Source of the DNA: CAZPMO01 sp964587515
Lineage (GTDB): Bacteria > Pseudomonadota > Alphaproteobacteria > MPNO01
Length of the DNA: 63,014 bases
Reading direction: 5' to 3'
Assembly (NCBI GenBank): GCA_964587515.1
Contig: CAZPMO010000005.1
Location: 1-63,014 of the forward strand
Shown in pieces: positions 25,553 to 34,293 of this stretch. Position 1 is the first letter of the stretch. The number at the start of each line of letters is the position of its first letter. A program made the position numbers and the translations under genes. Below the pieces are notes generated by a model that saw only the letters and a list, made by a program, of their open reading frames with translations, was not told the DNA's origin and ran no database searches.

Positions 25553-25628
25553 TGGCTCCCCGGGCCGGACTCGAACCAGCGACATGGTGGTTAACAGCCA
25601 CCCGCTCTACCAACTGAGCTACCGGGGA
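25553..25628 (-). tRNA. tRNA-Asn (GTT), copy 1
   Basis: 76 bases including encoded CCA (25553-25555). Cloverleaf complete: acceptor TCCCCGG/CCGGGGA, D arm GCTC...GAGC, anticodon loop CTGTTAA with anticodon GTT, T arm GCTGG-TTCGAGT-CCGGC. Discriminator G. A TATATG box-like sequence lies about 20-25 bases upstream. Confidence 0.97.
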
Positions 25629-25756
25629 TCGGTATCCCTCGCCACGTCATATAGCAACCGGGTCGCGGTTTAACCAGTCTCCTGCGGTACTATTGCTGTT
25701 TGCTTGGCTATTCCGCCGCGCGTAACAGGGGCGGCGGTGGCCTTGCCGACGCCGAC

Positions 25757-27472
25757 TTACCCTTGAGAAAGCGGAGCGCCGGCCGTGGCCGCGGTCCGTA
25801 TTGGCGTCCTGACGACATAGCACTCGACGGACTCTGATTTCAGCGTTTCGCACAGGGCCGACGCGGTATCGGGGTCGGCGAAGGCGTTCGTGCGAAGACG
25901 GAACATGTCGCCGCGCGGGTCGCCAATATCCGCCTGGTGCACCGCGACGTCGAGCCGCTCGAGTAATTCGGGGTTTTCGTTCTTCAGGATTTCCCAGCCC
26001 AGCGCCGCGCGCGCTCCGCTCAGGAAGGCGGCGAGCTGTATGCGGTACCCGACATCGGGTGCGTCCATGGGCTGGGCTGCATCGACCGTCTGGCGCGGCT
26101 TTGCGGGTGACGCCATGCGGGATGCGACCGCCGTAGAGGGTTGGGTTTCAACCACCAGGCAGTCCATCCCGCGTTGCGCGAGGTCGGCGCAGAGGGTGGT
26201 TGCGTCGGCGCGGTCCGTGACGGTTTCGGTGCGCAGCCGATAGAGGCCGCCGGGTTGGGGCGTCTTGACGTAATGACCCAAACCGTCGAACGCCCGTGGC
26301 GCGGCTTCGGTGAGCAACGCCCAGGCGCGCTTGGCGCCGTCGGCCGCCCGGAAGGCGCCGAGCTGCACGGTGTAGACGGCGGTCTGGATCTCAGCCTCAA
26401 TCTCAGTCTCAGCCTGGGTTTCGGGCTGCGCCGTTACGGCGGGCGTTACCTGTGCCGGCGCCGTCACGGGAAGTTTCATGATTTCCGGATCGGTGGGCAG
26501 TTCCTCGATCCGGGATTCCGGCGCGATCATGGTTTTACGGGCGTCGTCTTCCGCGCTCTCGGGCTCGGCCGCGAGCGGCGCCACCGCCGACGCGGGCGCG
26601 ACAGGCGCCTGTTCCGGCGTGCGTGATACCTCTTCCGGGGCGCTCGGAACCACGAGGGAAACCGGGGCCTTGGCCGATGCCGCGACCTGTGTCGCCGGCG
26701 TCTCCGGTCCCTGGGCCGCTGGTTCGATATTATTCAGCGCGTGCGGGGTTTCCGCATCGGGCGCCGTATAGGCCAGCGCCGGCGTTTGGTTCCGTTCCTC
26801 CGTCGGGGCCGCGTCCGCCAAGACCGGCCCGAGAATTTCGAGAGCTTCGTCCACGCTGTCGGAAAACGTCAGTGAGCGGTCGAGATTGGCGCTTAATGGC
26901 AAATCGTCGGGAGCGATCAGCAAACCTGCCCGGAATTGGTCCTGGGCGTCAACGTGCCGCGCCGTCATTTCGTACGCCATCCCGAGCTCGTTATGGATCT
27001 CGGCGTGGGGGTTCCGCACGGCGGCCATCTCGAGGTGCGGAATGGCCTTCTCCGGCGCGCTCAGGGCCATTAATTCGCGGCCCAGCTCGCGATGGGCGAC
27101 GATGTTGTCGCGATCCGTGTCGAGGACCGCGCGATAGGCGTCGGCGGCGGCGGCGTGGTCGCCGATCGCGCGCGAGGCGCGGGCCAGGCCGAGAGCCGGC
27201 GCGATATTGTCAGGCGCGAGATTGTGGGCGCGAAGATACATCCGCGCCGCGGTGGCGTAGTTGCCGGCCGCGGCGGCCGTGTCCGCAACGCGGGCAAGCA
27301 CCGACGCGAGCGCGAAATCGTCGCTCTTCTTTGTCTCGGCGGGGGCGGTGGCCGTATTTTGACTATTGCCGGGCGCCAGGGAAAGCGAGTCCGCGGCGCA
27401 GCCGGCCAGCAGCGTCAACGATACCGCGGCGCCGATGGCGCGCAAACTGGAGGAAGGGAAACTTGTTGTCAT
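25757..27472 (-). CDS. TPR lipoprotein with two C-terminal SPOR domains
   Basis: 571 residues from ATG 27472. Lipoprotein signal peptide with lipobox LLAGC (Cys25). Residues about 55-200 hold TPR-type repeats (ATAARMYLRAHNLAPDN, ADAYRAVLDTDRDN, AIPHLEMAAVRNPHAE). A Pro/Ala/Glu-rich linker follows. Two SPOR domains end the protein (AVYTVQLGAFRAADGAKRAW and VGYRIQLAAFLSGARAALGW, each closing with a C..VVxT strand). SPOR domains bind denuded peptidoglycan glycans, so the protein probably sits at the outer membrane/cell wall, perhaps at the septum. Flanked by the two tRNA-Asn copies. Confidence 0.85.
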   Translation of the reverse strand: MTTSFPSSSLRAIGAAVSLTLLAGCAADSLSLAPGNSQNTATAPAETKKSDDFALASVLARVADTAAAAGNYATAARMYLRAHNLAPDNIAPALGLARASRAIGDHAAAADAYRAVLDTDRDNIVAHRELGRELMALSAPEKAIPHLEMAAVRNPHAEIHNELGMAYEMTARHVDAQDQFRAGLLIAPDDLPLSANLDRSLTFSDSVDEALEILGPVLADAAPTEERNQTPALAYTAPDAETPHALNNIEPAAQGPETPATQVAASAKAPVSLVVPSAPEEVSRTPEQAPVAPASAVAPLAAEPESAEDDARKTMIAPESRIEELPTDPEIMKLPVTAPAQVTPAVTAQPETQAETEIEAEIQTAVYTVQLGAFRAADGAKRAWALLTEAAPRAFDGLGHYVKTPQPGGLYRLRTETVTDRADATTLCADLAQRGMDCLVVETQPSTAVASRMASPAKPRQTVDAAQPMDAPDVGYRIQLAAFLSGARAALGWEILKNENPELLERLDVAVHQADIGDPRGDMFRLRTNAFADPDTASALCETLKSESVECYVVRTPIRTAATAGAPLSQG

Positions 27473-28058
27473 ATGAGTATGCCGACCACATCGCCCGCAA
27501 GGAGCGGAAAAATTTTGAAATCGCGCAATGATAACCAAAACGTCTTTAACAACCAGTGAATCGCGGCCGCGAAAACGAGTTGGAAATCGGAATTCGGAAT
27601 GGGGACGACGGCCCGGCGAGAGGGGCTGAATGCCGCGGAAATGAACGGTTTCCATTTGTCCCGGCGCTTCACGGCGCCGAATATATTAATTTAAAATACT
27701 AGATAAATAGGATAACTAATTCTTATTTAATGATTTAATAACTTAAGGCGATAGATCGGAAGGTCTTTTGCGGTGAGGCCCGAACGCGATCTAAACGTAC
27801 AGCCCTCGTTTTGAACGCCCCTCGGAAAGAACTGCAAAAACTATTTTTGTTCAATGGGTTGCGAGACATGTTCCGGTGAACGTAATTGAGAATTTTGGCG
27901 GGACTGATTGTTTGGCCAGCTATTGGTTAATGTAAATTAACCTTAACATCCGTTAACCATTTGATAAAAAGGCTTTTTTCACATGAAACAATTGCGGTGG
28001 ACGGCTTTGCCCGCAAACAATGACGGGGCCGGCCCAATTGGGTCGGCCCCGTCTGAAT
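27473..28058. other. Intergenic region between lipoprotein gene and tRNA-Asn copy 2
   Basis: About 585 bases without a convincing gene. The part from 27685 to 27755 is very AT-rich. GTTAACC/TTAAC words recur near 27925-27960. The promoter of the minus-strand lipoprotein gene must lie here, but no clear -35/-10 pair was seen. The hairpin at 28025-28050 belongs to the duplicated tRNA unit. Confidence 0.6.
28025..28050 (-). terminator. Hairpin downstream of tRNA-Asn copy 2
   Basis: GGGGCCGGCCC (28025-28035) pairs with GGGTCGGCCCC (28040-28050) with one G-U pair and an AATT loop. Its place immediately 3' of the tRNA suggests transcript termination or 3'-end formation; no U run follows. Confidence 0.5.
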
Positions 28059-28134
28059 TGGCTCCCCGGGCCGGACTCGAACCAGCGACATGGTGGTTAA
28101 CAGCCACCCGCTCTACCAACTGAGCTACCGAGGA
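28059..28134 (-). tRNA. tRNA-Asn (GTT), copy 2
   Basis: 76 bases with encoded CCA (28059-28061). Identical to copy 1 except one base in the acceptor stem (TCCTCGG), which turns a C-G pair into a U-G wobble. Anticodon GTT. A TATATA -10-like box lies about 15-20 bases upstream on the minus strand. Confidence 0.96.
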
Positions 28135-28200
28135 TCGGTGCGGCGCTATATAGCAGACCCCGTTGCCGCTTGCCAGAGCGCGTGCATACACAGAGCGCGT

Positions 28201-28563
28201 TCATTCCAGAGCGGCGTCATTCAGGTGATTCAGGACATGATCGATCAATGCCGGTGCGTCGGCCGCGTGCGCGCCATGGAACCAGGAATTGCCGGGTGCG
28301 AGTCGCACATTGGGTCCGCGCTGACAAAGCCCCAGGCATTGGATCGTGGCGAGTTCGATATCGAGCCCGCGCGCCGCGATCTCGGCGGCCAACGCTTCGT
28401 GGAGGGCGTCGCCACCGCGTGGACCGCAGCTTACCGAAATGCCGTTATCGGGGCGGATATTGACGCAGACGGTCAGGGTTACGTGGCCCTTAACCCCGGC
28501 CGGCATCGGCCGCAGCCGCACCGTCATGGGGCGCGCCAGATCGCGGGCCTGGTATCCCGACAT
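28201..28563 (-). CDS. Thioredoxin-like [2Fe-2S] ferredoxin
   Basis: 120 residues. Four cysteines in the pattern of the thioredoxin-like (Shethna/COG3411-type) ferredoxins: Cys33 in VCVNIRP, Cys46 in SCGPRGG, Cys76 and Cys80 in QCLGLCQRGPNV. They would hold one [2Fe-2S] cluster. Probably an electron donor. It lies 39 bases downstream of the haem-oxygenase-fold gene on the same strand, separated by a perfect hairpin, so it may supply electrons to that protein. A later ATG (residue 13) is an alternative start. Confidence 0.75.
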   Translation of the reverse strand: MSGYQARDLARPMTVRLRPMPAGVKGHVTLTVCVNIRPDNGISVSCGPRGGDALHEALAAEIAARGLDIELATIQCLGLCQRGPNVRLAPGNSWFHGAHAADAPALIDHVLNHLNDAALE

Positions 28564-28573
28564 CAGTCGATCA

Positions 28574-28605
28574 TGACGTCGTGACGTCTCGGCGTCACGA
28601 CGTCA
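28574..28605. repeat. Perfect 13-bp inverted repeat between two genes
   Basis: TGACGTCGTGACG (28574-28586) and its exact complement (28593-28605) around a 6-base spacer. It includes the stop codon of the upstream minus-strand gene and ends 11 bases before the ferredoxin start. No U run. Could be an mRNA-stabilising or attenuating hairpin, or a binding site. Confidence 0.8.
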
Positions 28606-29328
28606 GTTCGCCGCGGCGGCCGTGGGCCGTTCCAACGCGCCGTTTTCGCATTCCCGCCAGAAATTGCCCCAATGGGTCAGGTAGGTGTCGATGCACCAAA
28701 ACATCTTTTCCTGAAGGTCGGCGGTGGTCGCGTATTCGAGCACCATCTTGAAGCCGGTCTCGCCGTGGTCCTTGTCGCCTTCGATGTGGACGATCCAGGA
28801 TTCCTGATCCTCGTCGGCGACGCCGTAATGGTCGCGCAGCCCGTCCGAGATCATCTCGCACATCTCGGGTGCGTGGGACTCGCTGGCGACGCCTGAATTG
28901 CCCAACGCGATGGGGATGGGCATTTCGCGCGCGACCTTGAATCTGTAGGCCACCATGTCCATTACGCAGGCCGGAATAGGGTGCGCCTCGACCTCTTCCT
29001 CGGTAAGCCCGGTGAAGCGCGTGGCGAACTCCATCGCCAGCATGTCGTGACCGGAGGAGCCGCAGCGCAGTTCGGTGTCCTCGTCGATCAGCGTATCCAT
29101 GATGGCGCGGCGCAGCTTGCGGTCTTCGCAGCGCGAATGGATGGTCGACAGCACCTGCGGCGTCGCCTTGGTGAAATGATAGAACAGCACCCCCAGATAG
29201 CCGATCTGGTCCGGGCTGGCCGTACCGGCCCGGATCGCCTTGACCATCGGATAATCGGAATGCCGCCGCCCCGCGATCCTGTTCTCGATCTCGGAGAGGA
29301 ACCCGTCTTGTGAAAGCGCTTCCGCCAT
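28603..29328 (-). CDS. Haem-oxygenase-fold (TENA/PqqC-like) protein, possible diiron oxygenase
   Basis: 241 residues, all-helical. Candidate metal ligands are spread as in haem-oxygenase-like metalloproteins: FYHFTKATP, a DEDTE motif near 83-87, ESHAPEM near 153 and HIEGDKDHGETGF near 183-195. This family includes PqqC, TenA and haem-oxygenase-like diiron oxidases. Which ligands are used cannot be settled by eye. Upstream of a ferredoxin gene, which supports an oxidative function. No thiamine or PQQ genes are near. Confidence 0.65.
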   Translation of the reverse strand: MAEALSQDGFLSEIENRIAGRRHSDYPMVKAIRAGTASPDQIGYLGVLFYHFTKATPQVLSTIHSRCEDRKLRRAIMDTLIDEDTELRCGSSGHDMLAMEFATRFTGLTEEEVEAHPIPACVMDMVAYRFKVAREMPIPIALGNSGVASESHAPEMCEMISDGLRDHYGVADEDQESWIVHIEGDKDHGETGFKMVLEYATTADLQEKMFWCIDTYLTHWGNFWRECENGALERPTAAAAN

Positions 29329-29433
29329 CGTCGTCTCCCATCTTGATTCCGGCCTATTCTATCCCCTCACACATCGCGCCGGAAGCGTTTCGCGTGCTAT
29401 AGTGGCGCCGGTTTCACCCTGGGGAGAGACGTC

Positions 29434-30390
29434 ATGGCGGGCATCGGCGACGCGGCGACACTGGAAGAGCTCTATGGCGAGCTCGACAGGATGGACATGA
29501 TGGCGGGCTGGACCGACTACGACCGCCCCATTCTCTATCCCGAACCCACCACGCCGTTCCAACCGATGCATTGGCGCTATGACGACTGCCGACGGGGGCT
29601 CGACGCCGCCGGACGGCTGGTCAATACGGACCTCGCCGAGCGCCGCAATTTCGTGATGCGGAACCCCGTGGAGGGCAATCAGTTCGCCACCACCCGCACC
29701 CTGGTCAGCGCCTATCAGATGATCCTGCCGGGCGAGAAGGCGCGCTCACACCGTCACGCGCCGCATGCCCTTCGCGTGATCCTCGATTCCGAGGGCGGGT
29801 TCTCGACCGTCGACGGCGAAAAGACGCCAATGGAGACCGGCGATATCGTCCTGACGCCAGGCTGGAGCTGGCACGGCCACGGCCATGACGGCGACCGCGC
29901 CGCATACTGGTTCGACGGTCTCGACGTGCCGCTCAACCATATGCTGGAGCCGATGTTCTTCGAGCCCCATCCGGACGGTTTCGAGGACGTCGACACCCTG
30001 ACCGAGACCTCGCCCTACCGGTTTACCTGGGATGGGACGCAGAAGGCCCTGGAAACCGCCAAATCAGACGACGAGGGCTATTACGGACCGCGTATCATGC
30101 TCGATGCGCCGTCGATGCCCACCACCGGTCTCTACGTGCATCGCTGGGAGGCGGGCGTCATGACGCGTCGCTACCGTTGCGCCGCCAACAACCTTTTCGT
30201 GGTGATGCAGGGCGAGGGCACATCGGTGATTGGCGACCGGGAATTCGACTGGCGTCGTGGCGACACCGTCGCCGCCCCCATCTGGAACTGGATCGAGCAC
30301 AAGGCCAGCAAGGACACGGTGATGTTTTCCATGACCGACGAGCCGCTGATGCGCTTCGCCAGCTACTTCCGCTTCGAGGGCGCCGAATAG
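29434..30390 (+). CDS. Bicupin protein, gentisate 1,2-dioxygenase-like
   Basis: 318 residues. N-terminal cupin with the metal-site strand SHRHAPHALRVILDSEGGF (about 107-126) and HGHGHDG; C-terminal cupin with LFVVMQGEGTSVIGDREFDWRRGD. Overall layout matches gentisate/1-hydroxy-2-naphthoate dioxygenase relatives, which cleave aromatic rings using Fe(II). It is divergent from the haem-oxygenase-fold gene and convergent with the MFS gene. Confidence 0.78.
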   Translation: MAGIGDAATLEELYGELDRMDMMAGWTDYDRPILYPEPTTPFQPMHWRYDDCRRGLDAAGRLVNTDLAERRNFVMRNPVEGNQFATTRTLVSAYQMILPGEKARSHRHAPHALRVILDSEGGFSTVDGEKTPMETGDIVLTPGWSWHGHGHDGDRAAYWFDGLDVPLNHMLEPMFFEPHPDGFEDVDTLTETSPYRFTWDGTQKALETAKSDDEGYYGPRIMLDAPSMPTTGLYVHRWEAGVMTRRYRCAANNLFVVMQGEGTSVIGDREFDWRRGDTVAAPIWNWIEHKASKDTVMFSMTDEPLMRFASYFRFEGAE

Positions 30391-30396
30391 GCTCGC

Positions 30397-31624
30397 TTAG
30401 CGTGGCAGGACGCGCACCTGCGCATGGCGCGCCAGAGGCAGGAACAGTATCAGCCCGACCGCGCTGAAAGCCGCCATTTCGGCCATCATCGGCAGCGCCG
30501 TGTTGTCGAATAGAACCCCCGCCACGTAGACCGCCCCCGCCGCCGCCACGGTCTGGAAGAGACTGATCAGGGAAGACGCGGCGCCGGNNNNNNNNNNCGG
30601 CCATCTCCGGGAACGGCGCGATCCCGGCCGACGTGGCCGGCGGAATAATCAGTCCAATCCCCACCATCACGACGAAGCCGGGTGTGATCACCGCCGCGAC
30701 GTGGGTGATCCCGGCCCACGCCAGCACCGTTCCGACGACGGAGGCCGCCAGACATATCAACCCGCCGGCGGCGACCAGGCGAAGCGGCGCATGACGCCCG
30801 GCGAGGCGTCCCGCCGCCAGCGAGCCGAACGCGAAGCCCGAAAGCGAGATCGCGAACAGGATACCGGCGGGACCGGCCGACAGCCCCAGCGCCTCGATCA
30901 GGACGAACACCGCCCCGACCAGCCACACGAACATGCCGGCATAGAAGGCCGTATTGCAGCAGGTGAGGATCATGAAGGTGGGGCGCGCGAGCAGCGCCGA
31001 GAAATTTCGGAAGGCGCGCCCGAGCGTCGCGTCCACGGTGCCGAGCGGCGCGGTCTCGGGGAGGACGCGCCAGATCAGGAGGACGCAGGTCGCGCTGTAG
31101 GCGGCGGCGAAGACGAATACCGCCCGCCAGCCAAACCCTTCGACCAGCCCGCCACCGATGACCGGGGCCGCGATCGCCACCACGCCGAACAGCGACATGA
31201 TATAGCTCAGCACCGGGCCCGAGCGCTCCGGGCCATAAACATCGCGCATCACGGCGCGGGCCAGCGCCGGACCCGCGCCCGATCCCATCCCCTGAAGTGC
31301 TCGCGCCAGTATCAGGATCTCAAGAGTTTCCGCGATCGCGCACATGAGGCTCGCGAGAACGAACAATGACGCCGTCACCAGCAAGACCGGCCGTCGGCCA
31401 TAGCGGTCCGACAGGGGCCCGTATATGAGTTGCACCGACGCGAAGGCAATCAGATAGGCGCTCATTGCGAGCTGAATGCCCGCCGGATCGGCGCCTAGCG
31501 CGACGCGCGCCGAGGGAAGGGCCACGAAGATCAGATCGTTCGCCATCACCGGCAGCGCGATCAGCAATGTCAGGATCGCACCCAGCAGGACAGGGTGAAT
31601 TCCTAATCGCGAAGGGTCGTTCAT
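30397..31624 (-). CDS. MFS drug-resistance-type (Bcr/CflA-like) exporter, interrupted by assembly gap
   Basis: The N-terminal part from ATG 31624 has MFS helices and the loop-2 motif GPLSDRYGRRPVLL. The sequence then runs into ten N at 30588-30597. After the gap the true reading frame is a different one (SLISLFQTVAAAGAVYVAGV..., ending HAQVRVLPR at TAA 30397), so the real gap is not 10 bases long. About 400 residues in total, a normal 12-helix MFS size. The start overlaps the stop of the PaaK-like gene (ATGA), indicating coupling. Confidence 0.85.
30588..30597. other. Assembly gap (10 N)
   Basis: Ten consecutive N within the MFS gene. The reading frame on the two sides does not agree with a 10-base distance, so the number is a placeholder. 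Confidence 0.99.
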
Positions 31625-32925
31625 CCGCCCCCGCGTCGGTCGATGAACCGGTTCTGTTTCACCTGACCGGCGAATTCCACTTCCAGGGTTCCGGGTTCCA
31701 GAACGACTATTTCGGGCCGGAGTTCGAAGCTGTTTCGGATATCAGTCGCCAGCGTCTCGGTAAGCGTATCACCCGAGGCGTGAGCAGCCATTTCCACCGA
31801 GACTTGCAGCGCATCCATGGTTTCGGTCTCGACCGCCTCGATCTTGAAATCGCTGATCGCGGTCTGACGGTGCATGAAGTCCTCGATGTCGGCCTGGTTG
31901 ACGTTGATGCCGCGCACCTTGAAGAATCCCGAGGTGCGCGCGGCATGGACGATCAGCGGGAATACCCCGAGCGGCCCGTCGGTCGCGCCCACGCCCCGGT
32001 AGGTCACGTAGTCGCCGGTGTCCCAGCGCAGAAATGGCGTGATGAGGTTGTTCCACAGTGGCGTCATGACGAGGATGCCGGTCTCGCCCTCGGCCACCGG
32101 CTCGCCGGTCGCCTCGTCGACCACTTCGGTGTGGAACAGATCGGTGAAGAAATGAAGCCCGTCATGGGCCTCGGATTCGCTGCCCATGGCGGAGCCCTCG
32201 GTGCAGCCGAACTGGTCGTAAAGCTCGGCGCCCCACAGACGCTCGATGCGCTCGCGTTTGCCGGGCGAGACGGGATCGGCGGCGGTCAGGAACTTGGTGA
32301 CCGAGGATCCCGCGAGATCGAAGCCGATACGCTCGGCATGCTGGGCGAGTTGCAAACCGTAGCTTGCCATCCCGGCCCAGACGGTGGGTTTCAGGGTGTG
32401 GATGAGTTCGAGCTGTAGTTCGGACGGCGTATTGTTGCCCGCGCCGCACCATACGGTGCCGATGCCGAGCTCTTCGGCGGCGCGGGCATAGAGGTGCCCG
32501 ACCGGATGAATGCCCAGCGGAAACGAGATATGGGCCATGTCGTCGGGGCCGCATCCGGCGGCTTGCCACAGCCGGCGAAAGCCTTCCAAGGCGTAGTGCA
32601 GATCCTCGCCGGAACGGGGGTAGAACAGCGGTCGTCCGGTGGCCCCGCCGGAGCGCCAGTATTCGACAATATCGCCGCGCTGACCGATGCAGAAATCTTC
32701 AAGGAAGGTATCGGCCGGCAGTTCGCGAAGCTCGTCCTTGGTGAGGATCGGGATCTTGAGCCACTCCTCGGGCTCGTGGATGCGGGAGAGATCCAGGTGA
32801 TCGAGCCGGCCCTTGAAGAAGCGTGACCGACGCGCGCGCTCGACCGCGACCGGCAGGCGCGCGCGATGGATGGCGTCGATCTCGGCCCGCGACCGGGGCG
32901 GGAAGGGGGCGTCGGCGAGGCTCAT
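31621..32925 (-). CDS. PaaK-like adenylate-forming ligase (phenylacetate-CoA ligase family)
   Basis: 434 residues, the PaaK size. N-terminal half has YWRSGGATGRPLFYP (the phosphate-binding motif), the middle QFGCTEGSAMGSE, and the C-terminus LRWDTGDYVTYRG and a hinge GFFKVRGINVNQADIEDF. These enzymes activate aromatic or other acids with ATP and CoA. Translationally coupled to the MFS exporter downstream. The acid is unknown; the gentisate dioxygenase-like neighbour is consistent with aromatic acids. Confidence 0.88.
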   Translation of the reverse strand: MSLADAPFPPRSRAEIDAIHRARLPVAVERARRSRFFKGRLDHLDLSRIHEPEEWLKIPILTKDELRELPADTFLEDFCIGQRGDIVEYWRSGGATGRPLFYPRSGEDLHYALEGFRRLWQAAGCGPDDMAHISFPLGIHPVGHLYARAAEELGIGTVWCGAGNNTPSELQLELIHTLKPTVWAGMASYGLQLAQHAERIGFDLAGSSVTKFLTAADPVSPGKRERIERLWGAELYDQFGCTEGSAMGSESEAHDGLHFFTDLFHTEVVDEATGEPVAEGETGILVMTPLWNNLITPFLRWDTGDYVTYRGVGATDGPLGVFPLIVHAARTSGFFKVRGINVNQADIEDFMHRQTAISDFKIEAVETETMDALQVSVEMAAHASGDTLTETLATDIRNSFELRPEIVVLEPGTLEVEFAGQVKQNRFIDRRGGG

Positions 32926-32950
32926 GGCTCACATGTTCCCGGTTCGTTCG

Positions 32951-33559
32951 TCAGGGCCGGACTTCGACATAGTTGATGATTTTCTTCACGCCGTCGGTCT
33001 TGCGTGTCGCGGACAGCGTCTTCTTCAGCTCCTCGGTGGAGCGCGCGCGACCGATCAGATAGACCGTCGCCAAGGTATCGACCGCGACCCGAAAATTGAC
33101 ATCCGCCACGCCGCGAGTTCCGACCAGGCTGAGGCCGACCTTGGTGTCGAGCACGAGAGTGTCCGACCAATTCATCAGCTTTTTTTCGTTTTTCTTTTGG
33201 TTTGCTTCGCTCATATATGTAACATGCCAGTATAAACGTTTGATATTACTAATTTTTTTTACTTCGGATCGGAATTTATCATAGAGCTTTTTGTCATCGA
33301 ACATCCCGGTGATGAGCAGGCGCTGTTCATATATCTCGGTCGAGGCCTTGATGGTGCCGAGGTCGGCCATGATACCGTTGACCGCCAGGACGATCTTATT
33401 GTCCTCGTAAATATCCGCCGTTTTCCGCGCTTCGATCGCCCGGTCAATGAGCGTTTTGGGCGAAGTTATGATGTCGAGCAGTTGCGCCTGAACGTTGGCG
33501 GGGGAGACGGCGAATAAAACGAGAACAGCCGCGCCGCGAACGTAAAATGAAGTCGTCAT
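32951..33559 (-). CDS. Secreted BON-domain protein
   Basis: 202 residues from ATG 33559 (AAGGGATTGGG ahead). Signal peptide ending near ANVQA-Q. Two BON-like repeats: about 45-130 (TADIYEDNKIVLAVNGIMADL ... IYEQRLLITGMFDD) and about 130-200 (WSDTLVLDTKVGLSLVG ... VYLIGRARSTEELKK). BON domains bind phospholipid at the periplasm/outer membrane (OsmY, DolP). Bases 33170-33300 are markedly more AT-rich and lysine-coding than the neighbours. Confidence 0.8.
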   Translation of the reverse strand: MTTSFYVRGAAVLVLFAVSPANVQAQLLDIITSPKTLIDRAIEARKTADIYEDNKIVLAVNGIMADLGTIKASTEIYEQRLLITGMFDDKKLYDKFRSEVKKISNIKRLYWHVTYMSEANQKKNEKKLMNWSDTLVLDTKVGLSLVGTRGVADVNFRVAVDTLATVYLIGRARSTEELKKTLSATRKTDGVKKIINYVEVRP

Positions 33560-33642
33560 CCCAATCCCTTTCAAAGCTCGGCGACATACTTCGCCGCGAA
33601 TCCAGACCACCTTTTTAATGATCCTGCGACGACCGCGCTAGA

Positions 33643-34293
33643 TCATTCCTTGCGCCAGACCGTGGCGAGCCAGGGTTGCTGATCGCGCGGTTTTCCGGCC
33701 GGCCGATAATAATGGTGAATTTCGGTGAACCCCGCCGCCGTGACGAATTGACGCCATGACGCCAGATCGTGAAAGACGCCGTAGCGCTCGCCGTTCATGC
33801 CCTCGACATTGTCGCCGCGCGGGTTCGACGCGAACAGCACGCCGCGCGGCTTCAGTGTCGCATGAAGCTCGCCCAGCACGCGCGGCAATTCGGCGCGCGG
33901 CACATGGAACAGCGAAGCATTGGCGAAGATGCCGTCGAAGCGCGCCGGCGGCAGGTCGAGCGCGATGAAATCCTGATGCAGTACCTCGCAGCCGGTCTCG
34001 GCGCGGGCCAGCCCGACCATGCCCGCCGCGCCCTCGAGCCCGACCGCCTCGTGGCCCAGCGTGGTGAAGTAGGCAAGATCGCGTCCCGGCCCGCAGCCGA
34101 AATCGAGGATCGTATGGGGCCCGTCTCCCTCGATGGCGTCGAGCAGCGCCCGGGTGTTCTGGCTGACATCATGATCGCGGGTGCCGTCGCGGAACGAGCG
34201 CGCGGCGCGGCTGTAATCTTCAAGGGTGCGGGCGGTCAACCGCGCGGCGTCGTCGGCGCTTCCATCGCCGCGCCGCCGCTCGGAGTCCGTCAC
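33643..34293 (-). CDS. Class I SAM-dependent methyltransferase
   Basis: 216 residues from GTG 34293, which overlaps the stop of the acyl-CoA synthetase gene (GTGA). SAM-binding motif ILDFGCGPGRDLAYF near residues 62-76, followed by ANASLFHVPRAELPRVL and LKPRGVLFASNP. Substrate unknown. Coupled translation with an acyl-CoA synthetase gives no clear pathway. Confidence 0.88.
   Translation of the reverse strand: MTDSERRRGDGSADDAARLTARTLEDYSRAARSFRDGTRDHDVSQNTRALLDAIEGDGPHTILDFGCGPGRDLAYFTTLGHEAVGLEGAAGMVGLARAETGCEVLHQDFIALDLPPARFDGIFANASLFHVPRAELPRVLGELHATLKPRGVLFASNPRGDNVEGMNGERYGVFHDLASWRQFVTAAGFTEIHHYYRPAGKPRDQQPWLATVWRKE

Larger units (their letters stand above)
25518..25633. repeat. 116-bp direct repeat, copy 1 (hairpin plus tRNA-Asn)
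   Basis: The same 116 bases recur at 28024-28139 with three differences (two in the hairpin, one in the acceptor stem of the tRNA). The copies are 2,506 bases apart in the same orientation, pointing to duplication of a tRNA gene with its downstream hairpin. Confidence 0.9.
28024..28139. repeat. 116-bp direct repeat, copy 2 (hairpin plus tRNA-Asn)
   Basis: Second copy of the unit at 25518-25633, same orientation, three substitutions. The substitutions in the hairpin replace a mismatch by a wobble pair, so the stem is preserved. Confidence 0.9.

Noticed and set aside
27473..28058. Small RNA or missed gene in the 585-base intergenic region
   Set aside because: No open frame with a ribosome site and no convincing promoter-terminator pair could be seen.
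25518..28139. Integrative element bounded by tRNA attachment sites
   Set aside because: The direct repeats are whole tRNA units rather than 3' tRNA fragments, and no integrase, transposase or phage gene lies between them.
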